DNA from: Streptomyces sp. YIM 121038
GTDB taxonomy: Bacteria > Actinomycetota > Actinomycetes > Streptomycetales > Streptomycetaceae
Assembly: GCF_006088715.1 (NCBI RefSeq)
Contig: NZ_CP030771.1
Span: forward strand, 7,376,001 to 7,440,000
Length of the DNA stretch: 64,000 nucleotides
Direction of reading: 5' to 3'
The notes below the pieces were generated by a model that ran no database searches, was not told the origin of the DNA, and worked only from the letters and a program-made list of their open reading frames with translations. Shown in pieces: positions 16,308-24,332 of the stretch. The position numbers and the translations under genes were made by a program. Within the stretch, counting starts at the first letter, position 1, and every line of letters starts with the position of its first letter.

Positions 16308-18035
16308 TCATCGCCGACGAGCGGAGGCGTTCGTCGGAGGGGCCACCGGCTGTGTGGCAGGCGTGGGGGAGGGGGTGCGTCGGCCCGCTTGCTGGGGGCT
16401 GTGCGGGGCGTATCCGGGCAGGCCCGCGGTACGGCGCAGGCGCCAGACGAGGACGTCGCTGATGGATTCGGCGGTGTCCAGTTCCCGGTGGGCGGCGGCC
16501 TCGACGAGCAGGGCCCGGGGATCGTGACCAGCCTGTTCGGCGTCGGTGAGGGTGGCGGCCAGGGCGATCCAGCCGGGCTCGGCCAGGATGGCCTCGGCGA
16601 GCTCGGGCAGGGCGGCGCGCACGGTGGCGGTGTGGTGGTGGCGTAGGGATGGGGCGATACGGCGACCCCGCTCCCGCAGCACGCTGAGAGATTCGGCGGC
16701 CGCTTGCTGGTAGGCGGCGAGCAGGTGCTCGGCGGCTTGGCGGGCGGCCTCGGCCTGCTGGGCGTGCTGTCGCCGGGCATGCCAGTGCACGGCAGCGATG
16801 ACGAGGAAGAACAGCATGTCGATGGCCATGGCAGTGCTGGCCCCTTCCTCGCCCCGGCCCAGTGCCGGCCCGCCTCGGATCAGGTCGCGTGCGGCACGGC
16901 GCAGGTCCTGTGCGTGACGGAACTCGGCTCGGGTGTGGGAACGGGAGGCCCGCTCGAACTCCCAGGCTGCTTTGCGCAGTTCACCTCGGGTGTGAAGAGC
17001 TGAGGTCTTGGCGAGGGCGTCAAGGACCTCGCCGGTCACGGCGATCTGCGCGGCCGCCGCACCGTCATCGCCGCTGTGGTCGAGGACGAGCAGTGCCTGC
17101 CAGGCGGCCTGGGCGGTGGTGCGCCGTGCCGCGGCGGGTGCTGACGGGGAGGCGGCTGGGCTCCCCGGCCGTTCGCTGTCGGCGGTCTGCGCTGGGGTGG
17201 GGTTGGTGGTGAAGCGTTCCTGGATGCGGGGCAGGGAGAGGTCCGGGGCGAGGGTGGACCCGGCGTAGAAGATCGGCTCTTTGCTCTCGTTGCGGTCGTC
17301 GGGCAGAGCGACTTTGTAACCCCGCAGGTCACCGGAGGACAGCACCTTAGTGCGGACGAGGAGCCCGGCGTCCTTCAGACGGCCGAGGAACTCCTCGGTG
17401 GAGGCGGCACCGGCGACTGCCCGACGGACGGTCTCACGCAGTTCCTCGCGCGCGGGTCTGTCGTGGCCGTGGCGCTCGGCCTTGTGGCGCTCGGCCCTGG
17501 TGGGTTGCTTGGCGGCGGTGCCGTCGCCGGGGGTGACGCGACGGAGACCCAAGTCGGCTTCGATGAGGCGGGCTTCAGCCTGGGCGCGCTTGCCGGAACG
17601 GTGGTGGTCGGGGCGGCGGCTGTCCTCGCGTACGAGGGTGGCGATGATGTGGATGTGGTCGTCGGCGTGGCGTACGGCCGCCCAGCGGCAGCCCGCGCCG
17701 TCGCCTGGGTCGATGCCGGTGGCCGCGACGATGCGTCGGGCGATGTCGGCCCACTGCTCGTCGGTCATGATCGGGTCGTCGGGCGCGGCGCGCACAGAGC
17801 AGTGCCACACGTGCTGGGCGGGTCGCTGGTCGGTGTCGAGTAGGTGGAGGGGCTGGTCGAGGAGGCGCGCCAGGTCCTTCCTCGTGGCCTTCCGGTCGCG
17901 GCCGGGGTCGGGGGCCATGTGGTCGAAGGAGGCGACCAGGTGCGGATCGACGTGCTCCTCGCGTGTGCCCTTGCCGTAGAGGTAGCGGAGCAGGCATAGG
18001 GTGCTGCTGCCCTGGCGGTGAATGCTGGGGATCAA
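16308..18035 (-). CDS. Relaxase / mobilisation nuclease
   Basis: A 575-residue protein whose first ~200 residues are a relaxase domain. It has N-terminal tyrosines in LLRYLYGKG (Tyr18/Tyr20, candidate nucleophile), HVWHCSV at 75-81, and the metal-binding histidine cluster HADDHIHI at 123-130. Relaxases nick oriT and lead the transferred strand. The C-terminal half is Ala/Arg-rich and probably helical (AAVHWHARRQHAQQAEAARQAAEHL), possibly coiled coil. The start is TTG 18035, overlapping the MobC stop, with GGAAGGTGAGG upstream. A strong hairpin at 16250-16282 follows the stop. Confidence 0.85.
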   Translation of the reverse strand: MIPSIHRQGSSTLCLLRYLYGKGTREEHVDPHLVASFDHMAPDPGRDRKATRKDLARLLDQPLHLLDTDQRPAQHVWHCSVRAAPDDPIMTDEQWADIARRIVAATGIDPGDGAGCRWAAVRHADDHIHIIATLVREDSRRPDHHRSGKRAQAEARLIEADLGLRRVTPGDGTAAKQPTRAERHKAERHGHDRPAREELRETVRRAVAGAASTEEFLGRLKDAGLLVRTKVLSSGDLRGYKVALPDDRNESKEPIFYAGSTLAPDLSLPRIQERFTTNPTPAQTADSERPGSPAASPSAPAAARRTTAQAAWQALLVLDHSGDDGAAAAQIAVTGEVLDALAKTSALHTRGELRKAAWEFERASRSHTRAEFRHAQDLRRAARDLIRGGPALGRGEEGASTAMAIDMLFFLVIAAVHWHARRQHAQQAEAARQAAEHLLAAYQQAAAESLSVLRERGRRIAPSLRHHHTATVRAALPELAEAILAEPGWIALAATLTDAEQAGHDPRALLVEAAAHRELDTAESISDVLVWRLRRTAGLPGYAPHSPQQAGRRTPSPTPATQPVAPPTNASARRR

Positions 18036-18694
18036 GCAGCCTCACCTTCCTGCTCCTGCTCCTGCTGGTGGGTGACGCGGTCTGCGGCCTTGCCTACGGC
18101 GTTGGCCGCGCGCCGGATGTCGGCGAGCACCTCTTTGAGGTGCGGTGCGTCACCGCCGGAGTTGAGGGCTCTGGCGACCTGGTTGAGGTTGCTGCCGGCC
18201 CAGCCGAGCTGGCGGCGCATGGCGAACAGCTCGGTGAGCACATCGCGTTCGGTGGCGATGGCGGCGGCGGTGCGGGACTGGTCGCGGGCGGCGGCCAGCG
18301 CGGAGTGGGCGAGGAAGCCCGCCATGCTCATGCCGACGGCGTCGGCGCCGACCTGGATGAGGGCGTGTTCTTGATCGCTGAGGCGGACGCTCTGGGCGGG
18401 ACGCTGCTTCTTGTCGCGCGGACGGGCCTTCCCCTTGATCTTCGTCCGGCGCTTGCGGCCGGTCTTTCCTGGCTGCGATCCGCCCTCGGTCGCAGCCTCT
18501 CCGTTCGGCGCCCCTTGGCGTCGGGCGGGCCCCGCCACCCCCGGGGCGGGGCCAGGTTCGGACGCTCCCCCTGTGGGGGAGTGTCCGAACCTCCAACTTG
18601 CTGCGCCTGAGTCTGGTGGGACCAGTGGTGCGGCTTTGGGACGGTCAGAGGGAGAGTCGGTCATGCGAAGCGGCTCCGTTTCAGGGTGTGTCAT
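18032..18694 (-). CDS. MobC-like relaxosome accessory protein
   Basis: A 220-residue protein with a basic, disordered N-terminus (GRKRRTKIKGKARPRDKK) and a MobC-type C-terminal domain. QSVRLSDQEHALIQVGA resembles a ribbon-helix-helix start. FAMRRQLGWAGSNLNQVARALN and DIRRAANAVGKAADRV match the helical MobC signature (x-G-x-N-L-N-Q-I-A). MobC binds near oriT and helps the relaxase open the nic region. It overlaps the relaxase by 4 bp. ATG 18694 is taken as the start; an internal ATG near 18664 is possible. The oriT candidate lies just upstream. Confidence 0.85.
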   Translation of the reverse strand: MTHPETEPLRMTDSPSDRPKAAPLVPPDSGAASWRFGHSPTGGASEPGPAPGVAGPARRQGAPNGEAATEGGSQPGKTGRKRRTKIKGKARPRDKKQRPAQSVRLSDQEHALIQVGADAVGMSMAGFLAHSALAAARDQSRTAAAIATERDVLTELFAMRRQLGWAGSNLNQVARALNSGGDAPHLKEVLADIRRAANAVGKAADRVTHQQEQEQEGEAA

Positions 18695-18754
18695 GGGCGA
18701 GGGATGGGCCGGTTGGCCTGTGGGGCGGCTGTCGGCGTGAGGGGTGCACCGTGT

Positions 18755-18833
18755 GCGGACCGGGTGTGGTGGATGGTCCGTACGCGGTCCGCGCCGGATT
18801 GCGTGGGGTGACCGGATATCCGGTCACCCCACG
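18755..18833. other. Candidate oriT: palindromes upstream of mobC
   Basis: 18802-18833 is a perfect 32-bp palindrome with no loop (half-site GTGGGGTGACCGGATA). It overlaps the stop codon of the DUF2637 gene. Just to its left, GCGGACCG (18755-18762) and CGGTCCGC (18785-18792) form a further stem. The location upstream of mobC and the relaxase is typical for oriT. A bidirectional terminator is the alternative. Confidence 0.45.
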
Positions 18834-19594
18834 GAGAAGCCCGTCAGGGAGCCTTGGTCCGCGCGCAGGCGCTGCATGAGCTCGGTGAGACGGTCCTCGG
18901 AGATGGGCAGCCCGGCTTCGCGGATCGCGTCGCGTGCGACGGCTCGGCTGACCCTTCCGTGAGCCTCGACGGCTGCGCGGGCGATGGCGAGCAGCTCGTC
19001 CATCTCGGCGCCCGGCGGACGGCCGGAGCGATGCGCTTGAGTAGCGTCCGTGGCCGAGGGTGGTCCGGGCTGGTCCTGGACCAGGTCAGTTCCGGGCGAG
19101 CCGGGGGTGGGGTGCACGGATGTGGCTGTGGTGGGGGTGGTCCGTGCGGTCTGGCGGGCGATGAGGATGTACAGGTGGACTGCGCCTGCGAGGGCGAGTG
19201 GCGCGAGGGTGGACAGGATGCCGACCGTCGTGTCGCCGAGCCTCAAGTCACCTGTCCGGGCCTGCTGGTTGAGGCGTACGGCGTGCAGGGCGTTGGCCCA
19301 GATGCTGGCCGCGGTGGCGGTGCCGAAGAGCGTCCAGACGTAGGCGCGGGCGCGGAAGGGGGCGCCGCGCAGGATGATCAGAGCTCGGACGCCGTAGGCG
19401 ATGAAGCCGTCGATGACGAGCGGGAAGAGGTACGTCAGCAGTCCGCGCACGTGGATGGCGGTGGCCATCTGTTGCAGGGCATCGTACGAGAGTGCGCAGC
19501 CTGCACTGCCAAGGGCGACGATTGCGGCGCGGTCCCACCCGGTGACGGAGTGGGAGGGAGCGTCGGTGTGGGCGGGCAGGTCGGGTTGGGGCAT
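18824..19594 (-). CDS. DUF2637 membrane protein
   Basis: A 256-residue protein with about four hydrophobic helices in the first 160 residues (AAIVALGSAGCALSYDAL, LLTYLFPLVIDGFIAYGV, YVWTLFGTATAASIWANAL, LSTLAPLALAGAVHLYIL). The PLVIDG and NALHA motifs are characteristic of DUF2637, found in actinomycete mobile elements and linked to transfer or spread. The soluble tail (MDELLAIARAAVEAHGRVSR onwards) ends in a small helix-turn-helix-like segment. It lies 60 bp downstream of the DnaC-like gene in the same direction. The precise role is unknown. Confidence 0.8.
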   Translation of the reverse strand: MPQPDLPAHTDAPSHSVTGWDRAAIVALGSAGCALSYDALQQMATAIHVRGLLTYLFPLVIDGFIAYGVRALIILRGAPFRARAYVWTLFGTATAASIWANALHAVRLNQQARTGDLRLGDTTVGILSTLAPLALAGAVHLYILIARQTARTTPTTATSVHPTPGSPGTDLVQDQPGPPSATDATQAHRSGRPPGAEMDELLAIARAAVEAHGRVSRAVARDAIREAGLPISEDRLTELMQRLRADQGSLTGFSVG

Positions 19595-19654
19595 GCAGGC
19601 GGCTCCGTGGGTCCCTTGTGGCAGGGGTAGAGGGATAGTTGGTGGGCCCGCGGG

Positions 19655-20356
19655 TCAGGCCGTGGTGGCAGGCTGTCGCCGCCGGTCGGGACCGGTGAGG
19701 ACGACGCGGAGTGTCATCTCCGCCAGGCGCGAGGCCACACGGTCGCCTATGGCGTCGCGCAGGGCGCCGATGGGCAGGTTGGTGGTGATGAGGGTGGGGA
19801 GCATCTCGGTGTAGCGGCGGTCGATGAGCCGGTACGTCAGCTCCTCCGTCCACTCCGACTGCTTGGCCGCGCCGAGGTCGTCCACGATCAGCAGCGGGCT
19901 GCGGCTGAGGACGTGGAGTTCGCGCTCGGGGTCGTGGCCGGAGCGCGGGCGCAGGCGGGCATGCAGGTCAGGGGTGTTCGCCGCCTCCCAGCGCAGTCGT
20001 ACCCCGGCCCTGAGCAGCGAGCGGACGGCTCCGTACGCCTGATGGGTCTTGCCGGTGCCGGTGGTGCCGACGATCAGCAGCGACGGACCGCAGGCGATGC
20101 CGCGCGAGCCGCCCGGACCCGGTCGCCCGGCCCGGACGATCTCGTCCACCCAGGCGGTGACCTGGGGGTGGGTGGCGAGGGCGTCGCGGTAGCGGGGCGG
20201 GATGCGGGCGTCGGCCAGTTGCAGTGTGGTCACGGGCTGCGCGGGCGGCTCGGCGGGCAGGGACGCGCGGTCGATGCCCCGGTCGGCGAGGATGCCGTCG
20301 AGGCGGGCCATCACCGTGCTGACACGGCGGGGTTGGCGGGCGGTGGCCGTGGTCAC
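19655..20356 (-). CDS. DnaC/IstB-like ATP-binding protein
   Basis: A 233-residue AAA+ ATPase. Walker A GTTGTGKT (about 96-103) and Walker B SPLLIVDDLGAAK (about 153-165) are followed by RRYTEMLPTLITTNLP (sensor 1) and DRVASRLAEM (arginine-finger region), as in DnaC helicase loaders and IstB. It starts with GTG 20356, overlapping the stop of the winged-helix protein gene by 4 bp. The pairing initiator-like protein then loader is the standard replication unit of phages and integrative elements. It probably loads the host replicative helicase at the element's origin. Confidence 0.85.
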   Translation of the reverse strand: MTTATARQPRRVSTVMARLDGILADRGIDRASLPAEPPAQPVTTLQLADARIPPRYRDALATHPQVTAWVDEIVRAGRPGPGGSRGIACGPSLLIVGTTGTGKTHQAYGAVRSLLRAGVRLRWEAANTPDLHARLRPRSGHDPERELHVLSRSPLLIVDDLGAAKQSEWTEELTYRLIDRRYTEMLPTLITTNLPIGALRDAIGDRVASRLAEMTLRVVLTGPDRRRQPATTA

Positions 20357-21315
20357 AGCTGGCCTCCGTAGGCCGCTTCGGCGTCGGCGGGCGCGGGGTT
20401 GGTCCAGGCCCGGTGCGGGCCTGCGGCAGCCTGTGGTGCGGCGTTCATGGCCTCGTGCACGAGGCTGGGCAGGGTGCTGGGGTGCAGACCCTTGGCACGG
20501 TGCCGCTCCAGTCCGGCGCGTATGTGAGCGGCCGCGATGCCTTCGTCGAGCAGCTTGCGCACCTCCCTGCCGAGGTGCCCCAGGACGTCCTGGGGCGGGC
20601 GGTGAGCGCAGGCGACGGCGTAGTCGCCGATGAGCTGATGGGCCGAGACGGTCTCGGGCGCGGCGGCGCTCGCGCCCCCCAACGGAGTAGATCCTAGATC
20701 CCTGTTCCTAGGTCCTAGATCCGGACCGTGAGGGCTCACTGCATGCTCACGTCCTTGTGGCGAAGGCTCACTAAAATCGCTCTGACCTGGGGCTTTGTGG
20801 CTCAGTGAGTCCTTCGTGTCCACGTCGTGAGCCTGTGCGGAGGGCTCCGTGAGCGTTCCGTGCGAGCGCGGTGAGCGCTCAGGTGCCAGGCCGAGGTCGT
20901 GGTGCGGGCAGTCGGGATGCCGGACCCCGCTGGGCCGGTTGACCTTCTGGTGCCGCGCGAAGGTGACGATGTGCAAGTACCGCTTCCCATCTGCGCCCTC
21001 GTAGCGGCAGATCAGACCGGCGGTGTGGAGCTGGTTGAGGTCGTCCTCGACACCCATCGGCCCGTGCTCGGGGCGCAGCGACCACAGCAGGCCGGCGATG
21101 ACGGCTGCCTGGTCGCGGTACCGGCCGTGGTCGTCGGCCTGGGTGAGCAGGCCGAAGAAGGTCCGCTCGGCGGAGAGGGAGACGGCCGCCAGGGATTCGG
21201 ACGCGAACGCCTCAGGCTTGATGGTGCGGATACGGGCGATGTAGATCGACCACCTTTTGCGAATCGGGGGCGGGGGATTCGGGCAGGGGATGGTGCGCTG
21301 GTGCTTGGACAACAC
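20353..21315 (-). CDS. Winged-helix replication initiator-like protein
   Basis: The conserved part begins ARIRTIKPEAFASESLAAVS and continues with FGLLTQADDHGRYRD, DLNQLHTAGLICRY and YLHIVTFARHQKVNRPS. This is an N-terminal winged-helix domain known from actinomycete phage and element replication proteins. A Pro/Ser-rich linker and a C-terminal helical domain (DVLGHLGREVRKLLDEG) follow. Homologs I recall start at MARIRTIKPE, but here the Met position is ATC (21240), preceded by AAAGGTGG. The nearest canonical start with a ribosome site is GTG 21315 (AGGTG upstream), used here. The linker region (20687-20880) is repeat-rich and may hold the origin. Confidence 0.7.
   Translation of the reverse strand: MLSKHQRTIPCPNPPPPIRKRWSIYIARIRTIKPEAFASESLAAVSLSAERTFFGLLTQADDHGRYRDQAAVIAGLLWSLRPEHGPMGVEDDLNQLHTAGLICRYEGADGKRYLHIVTFARHQKVNRPSGVRHPDCPHHDLGLAPERSPRSHGTLTEPSAQAHDVDTKDSLSHKAPGQSDFSEPSPQGREHAVSPHGPDLGPRNRDLGSTPLGGASAAAPETVSAHQLIGDYAVACAHRPPQDVLGHLGREVRKLLDEGIAAAHIRAGLERHRAKGLHPSTLPSLVHEAMNAAPQAAAGPHRAWTNPAPADAEAAYGGQL
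20687..20722. repeat. Short direct repeats, possible origin iterons
   Basis: TAGATCC occurs three times within 36 bp, two copies as TCCTAGATCC, and a related TTCCTAGGTCC lies between them. Further right (20731-20880) GGCTCACT and inverted relatives recur, with an A-rich patch CACTAAAATCG. All of this lies inside the linker part of the replication gene, where phage and plasmid origins are often embedded. Confidence 0.35.
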
Positions 21316-21340
21316 AGCCACACCTACAGCCCAAAAGTCC

Positions 21341-21352
21341 AGAGTTAACTCT
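21341..21352. promoter_or_regulatory. Palindromic operator candidate upstream of rep
   Basis: AGAGTTAACTCT is a perfect 12-bp palindrome in a locally AT-rich stretch between the replication gene and the divergent XRE gene at 21495. It suits a small Cro/KorA-like repressor. Confidence 0.4.
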
Positions 21353-21494
21353 AGAGCGCAGTACAACTTCCAGGCGGGCCACGAATACAGTAGGCCCAGA
21401 TCCCCGGTTGTCGAAATCAGTGTCGGCCAGCGCATCGCTCACAGCAGACGAATAGCGCTTCCCTGAGGCGGCGTGCGGAAGCTACAACACGACC

Positions 21495-21746
21495 ATGCCT
21501 CCACGTCCTCTCCAAATCGGTCCCGCAGGACGGGCCGTCGCCCGTGCCATCGAGTCCACTCGCACCGCCCGCGGCTATTCCCAGCGCAAGCTCGCCAACC
21601 GCGTCACCGCGCTCGGGCGCCCCATGACCTTCACCGCTGTCTCCCGCATCGAACGCAGGGTCCGGCGCTGTGACATCGACGATCTCGTCGCCATCGCCGT
21701 GGCCCTTGATGTCGCCCCGCACGCCTTGCTCGGCTGGCACGCCTAG
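21495..21746 (+). CDS. Small XRE-family repressor
   Basis: An 83-residue helix-turn-helix protein (RAIESTRTARGYSQRKLAN, then PMTFTAVSRIERRVRRCDIDDL). It has only a DNA-binding domain, like Cro or KorA-type copy and transfer repressors. It diverges from the replication-mobilisation operon, and the palindrome at 21341-21352 between them may be its site. A hairpin that is the inverted twin of the one after the relaxase follows 36 bp after its stop. Confidence 0.75.
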   Translation: MPPRPLQIGPAGRAVARAIESTRTARGYSQRKLANRVTALGRPMTFTAVSRIERRVRRCDIDDLVAIAVALDVAPHALLGWHA

Positions 21747-21772
21747 CCGCTCGACCCGTTCGGCGAGGGCGC

Positions 21773-21822
21773 AACATAGCCGACGATCCCCGGTTAGCGA
21801 AACCGGGGATCCTCCGGACCAT
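21773..21822. terminator. Hairpin, copy 2 of 50-bp inverted repeat
   Basis: Stem GACGATCCCCGGTT (21782-21795) and AACCGGGGATCCTC (21801-21814) with loop AGCGA and one mismatch. It sits after the XRE gene on the plus strand. Relative to transcription it has the same orientation as the copy after the relaxase, so the two ends of the divergent module carry the same terminator. Confidence 0.65.
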
Positions 21823-21986
21823 TGAGTCTCCCGAGGCGGTCCCGTCTCCATCCGTCGGCGAAGCCTTGCGCAGTAGTGCCTACGGTCAGTGGAAAGGGCT
21901 CTCGCCGAGGAATTGCCGCCACGGCATGGAGTAAATCGTCGTGACGGGCTGTTCGTGAATCCAAACCTCAGTCGAAGGACCCCTTC

Positions 21987-22304
21987 TTGTCTGAAGTCGC
22001 CCCGTTTTCCCAGCGCCGTCCCTCCGCACTTCCGAATGCCTCCGCCGTAGGACGGGCATTCCTTGGCGTGCAGGAAGCGGCGGCCTATCTCGGTCTCTCG
22101 CCGCGCACGCTCTACGTCTGGCGGCACCGGCGGCAGGGGCCGCCGAGCTTCCGGTTGGGGGCCCGTGGGCGGGTGACGTACCGGCTCGACGCGCTCGACG
22201 CCTGGATACGCGAGCAGGAGCTGGCCGACTCGCGCTCCAACCCAGCCCTCGACCCCGTGAGCGCTGCCCCGCAGCGTCGGGTCGACCACTCGGCTACGGC
22301 CTGA
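21987..22304 (+). CDS. xis: Excisionase-like helix-turn-helix protein
   Basis: A 105-residue protein with a MerR-like winged helix used by excisionases: FLGVQEAAAYLGLSPRTLYVW, then RRQGPPSFRLGARGRVTYRL and DALDAWIREQE. Directly upstream of the integrase, it should bend DNA at the attachment site and direct the integrase toward excision. TTG 21987 with GAAGGA upstream is the start. The intergenic gap to the integrase is 46 bp. Confidence 0.85.
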   Translation: MSEVAPFSQRRPSALPNASAVGRAFLGVQEAAAYLGLSPRTLYVWRHRRQGPPSFRLGARGRVTYRLDALDAWIREQELADSRSNPALDPVSAAPQRRVDHSATA

Positions 22305-22350
22305 CGCACCAGCGGTAGCGCCACCCTCACCCCCAACCCCGAGGACGTAC

Positions 22351-23598
22351 TTGGCTGGCTACATAGAAGACCGCTGGATCAACAAGAAGAAGGACCCCAC
22401 CAGCGGCAAGCGGGAGCGCACCGCCCGCTACGGGAAGGGCACCCGGTACCGCGTCGCTGGGATCCCCGGCGTACGGAACATGTCGTTCGACACGCTGGAG
22501 GACGCCAAGGCGTGGCTGCGCAGAGCCGGAACCGACAGCGAGCGCGGCGAGTTCGTCGACCCGCGCGATGGCTCCATCACGCTGGCCGACTACGTCACCC
22601 GCTTCTGGAAGGAGGGTGTGCGCGGCGCCCCGGGCACGATCAAACGCGTCGACGAGCGCGTCCGCCTCCACATCCTTCCGCACCTCGGCACGGTGGGCCT
22701 GAGGGACATCTCTGCGACCGTCCTGCGCGGCTACATCGCCACGCTCGAAGCCGAATGCGCGCCGCGCTACGCCCGCCAGATCCTGACCACCCTCTCGAAC
22801 ATCTTCGAGGCGGCCATCGACGACAAGCGCCTCGTACGCAACCCGATGCGCGCCAAGTCGGTGCGCTGGCCCAAGGTGCCGGAGGACCAGCGGGAGGCAT
22901 GGCCGCTGGAGACCGCGCAGCGCATGCGGGACGCGATCAAAGCGCGTTACCGCATCGCGGTCGTAGTTGCCCTCGGGTGCGGGCTGCGGCAGGGAGAGGT
23001 CTTCGGCCTCTCGCCTGAGGACGTCGACTTCCAGCGAGGCGTTATCCGCGTGCGCAGGCAGGTCCAACTACTCAACGGCCGCTTGTACTTCGCCCTGCCC
23101 AAGGGTGGGAAGACGCGCATCGTCGACATGCCTGGGTCGGTCGCGGCCGAGTTGGCAGCGCACTTCCTGCAGTACCCGGCCGTCGAGGTCGAACTGCCGT
23201 GGGGCGGGCCGGAGCCGGAGCGGGAGAAGCGGACGTTCCCGCTCGCCCTGACGACGACGTACGGCAACGCGCTGCGGGCCAACATCTTCAACGACGAGGT
23301 CTGGAAGCCCGCCCTCGCCGCGGCCGGGGTCATCCCGATGCGGGAGAAGGGGCAGCGCTGGAAGGCATCCCGCAAGGACGGCTTCCACGTGCTCCGGCAC
23401 ACCTTCGCCTCGGTCATCCTCGAAGCGGGCGAATCCGTCGTCACCTTGGCCCGCTGGCTCGGACACTCCAGCCCGACGATCACGCTCGACCACTACGCGC
23501 ACTTCATGCCGGAGGCGGGCGGCAAGGGGCGTGCGGCCGTCGACGCTCTGCTCGGTGTGGTTCCCGAGTACGTCCCGGACAACCTCGCCAGCGCCTGA
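22351..23598 (+). CDS. int: Tyrosine site-specific integrase
   Basis: A 415-residue tyrosine recombinase. The N-terminal SAM-like core-binding domain (about 75-165: LADYVTRFWKEGV, YARQILTTLSNIFEAA) precedes the catalytic domain. There GCGLRQGE carries Arg213, FHVLRHTF carries His346/Arg349, RWLGHSS the second His372, and HYAHF the nucleophile Tyr382. All key residues are present, so it should be active. The start is TTG 22351. A strong terminator follows. It drives integration at the putative 21-bp core found 735 bp downstream of its stop and at 103-123. Confidence 0.95.
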   Translation: MAGYIEDRWINKKKDPTSGKRERTARYGKGTRYRVAGIPGVRNMSFDTLEDAKAWLRRAGTDSERGEFVDPRDGSITLADYVTRFWKEGVRGAPGTIKRVDERVRLHILPHLGTVGLRDISATVLRGYIATLEAECAPRYARQILTTLSNIFEAAIDDKRLVRNPMRAKSVRWPKVPEDQREAWPLETAQRMRDAIKARYRIAVVVALGCGLRQGEVFGLSPEDVDFQRGVIRVRRQVQLLNGRLYFALPKGGKTRIVDMPGSVAAELAAHFLQYPAVEVELPWGGPEPEREKRTFPLALTTTYGNALRANIFNDEVWKPALAAAGVIPMREKGQRWKASRKDGFHVLRHTFASVILEAGESVVTLARWLGHSSPTITLDHYAHFMPEAGGKGRAAVDALLGVVPEYVPDNLASA

Positions 23599-23609
23599 GG
23601 AAACAGAAG

Positions 23610-23641
23610 ACGGGTGGTACAGCACATGCTGTGCCACCCGT
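23610..23641 (+). terminator. Integrase terminator
   Basis: 15-bp stem ACGGGTGGTACAGCA (23610-23624) and TGCTGTGCCACCCGT (23627-23641), one G-T pair, two-base loop, followed by TTTC. It begins 12 bp after the integrase stop and also faces the convergent gene ending at 23676. Confidence 0.8.
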
Positions 23642-23675
23642 TTCGCTGTGTGGACTCCGTGACGAGCCGCCAGAG

Positions 23676-24185
23676 TCAGCTCGTGAGGCTCTTGCGGCGA
23701 ACACGCAGGGTGTACGTCTTCCTTCCCCCAGGTGCGCCGCTGCTGCCCCAGCCGCCGCTCGTGGCCACGTCCCACCCCTGCTGTTGCTTCATCTGAGCGG
23801 CGAAGGTGTGCCGGTCGTGAATCTCGCAGCCGCAGTCCAGCATGACGTCGACGCTGATGTAGGGGCTTCGAGGGCTGTCGTTCGCGTGGGATGCTGGCTC
23901 CCATCGCACGTCGTGGACGTGCTCCTTGAGGCCGGTTCGCTCCTCGTCGTGTTTGATGCCGTGCGCCTTCGCGTACTCGTCCAGGTCGTCGATCACGAAC
24001 AAGTGGCTCGACCACTCGCCGGGCCAGACCGCGAACAGGCGGGACTTGCCGGCCACGGTCCGCTCGTACGCGGCGTGGCCGCCCCCGTGCGTCACGGTGC
24101 CGTCTTCGTGGATCTCGATGTAGCACGTCGTACGTGCGGTGTAAGGGAAGTCCTTCCCTGCCGCCGCGGCACTCCTCGGTTCCAA
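23676..24185 (-). CDS. Accessory protein of unknown function between int and attR
   Basis: A 169-residue soluble protein I do not recognise. It is rich in His, Asp and aromatic residues (TTCYIEIHEDGTVTHGGGHAAY, LDCGCEIHDRHTFAAQM) with a Gly-rich, basic C-terminus (TSGGWGSSGAPGGRK). The start is TTG 24185 with GGGAGG five bases upstream. The position between integrase and the right end marks it as element cargo. It converges on the integrase with a shared terminator. Confidence 0.6.
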   Translation of the reverse strand: MEPRSAAAAGKDFPYTARTTCYIEIHEDGTVTHGGGHAAYERTVAGKSRLFAVWPGEWSSHLFVIDDLDEYAKAHGIKHDEERTGLKEHVHDVRWEPASHANDSPRSPYISVDVMLDCGCEIHDRHTFAAQMKQQQGWDVATSGGWGSSGAPGGRKTYTLRVRRKSLTS

Positions 24186-24332
24186 CCGGTCCTCCCTGTG
24201 TACGCGGTCCTGCGGACCGTTCAGTCAACACTCACCGTGACGGCGTACGCGGGGATGTCGGCGGAAGTTGGCTGGCCGAGGCTTGTGGAATGGCTGGTGA
24301 TGCGGACGGTGCCCCGCTCCCCGGCGCCGCTC

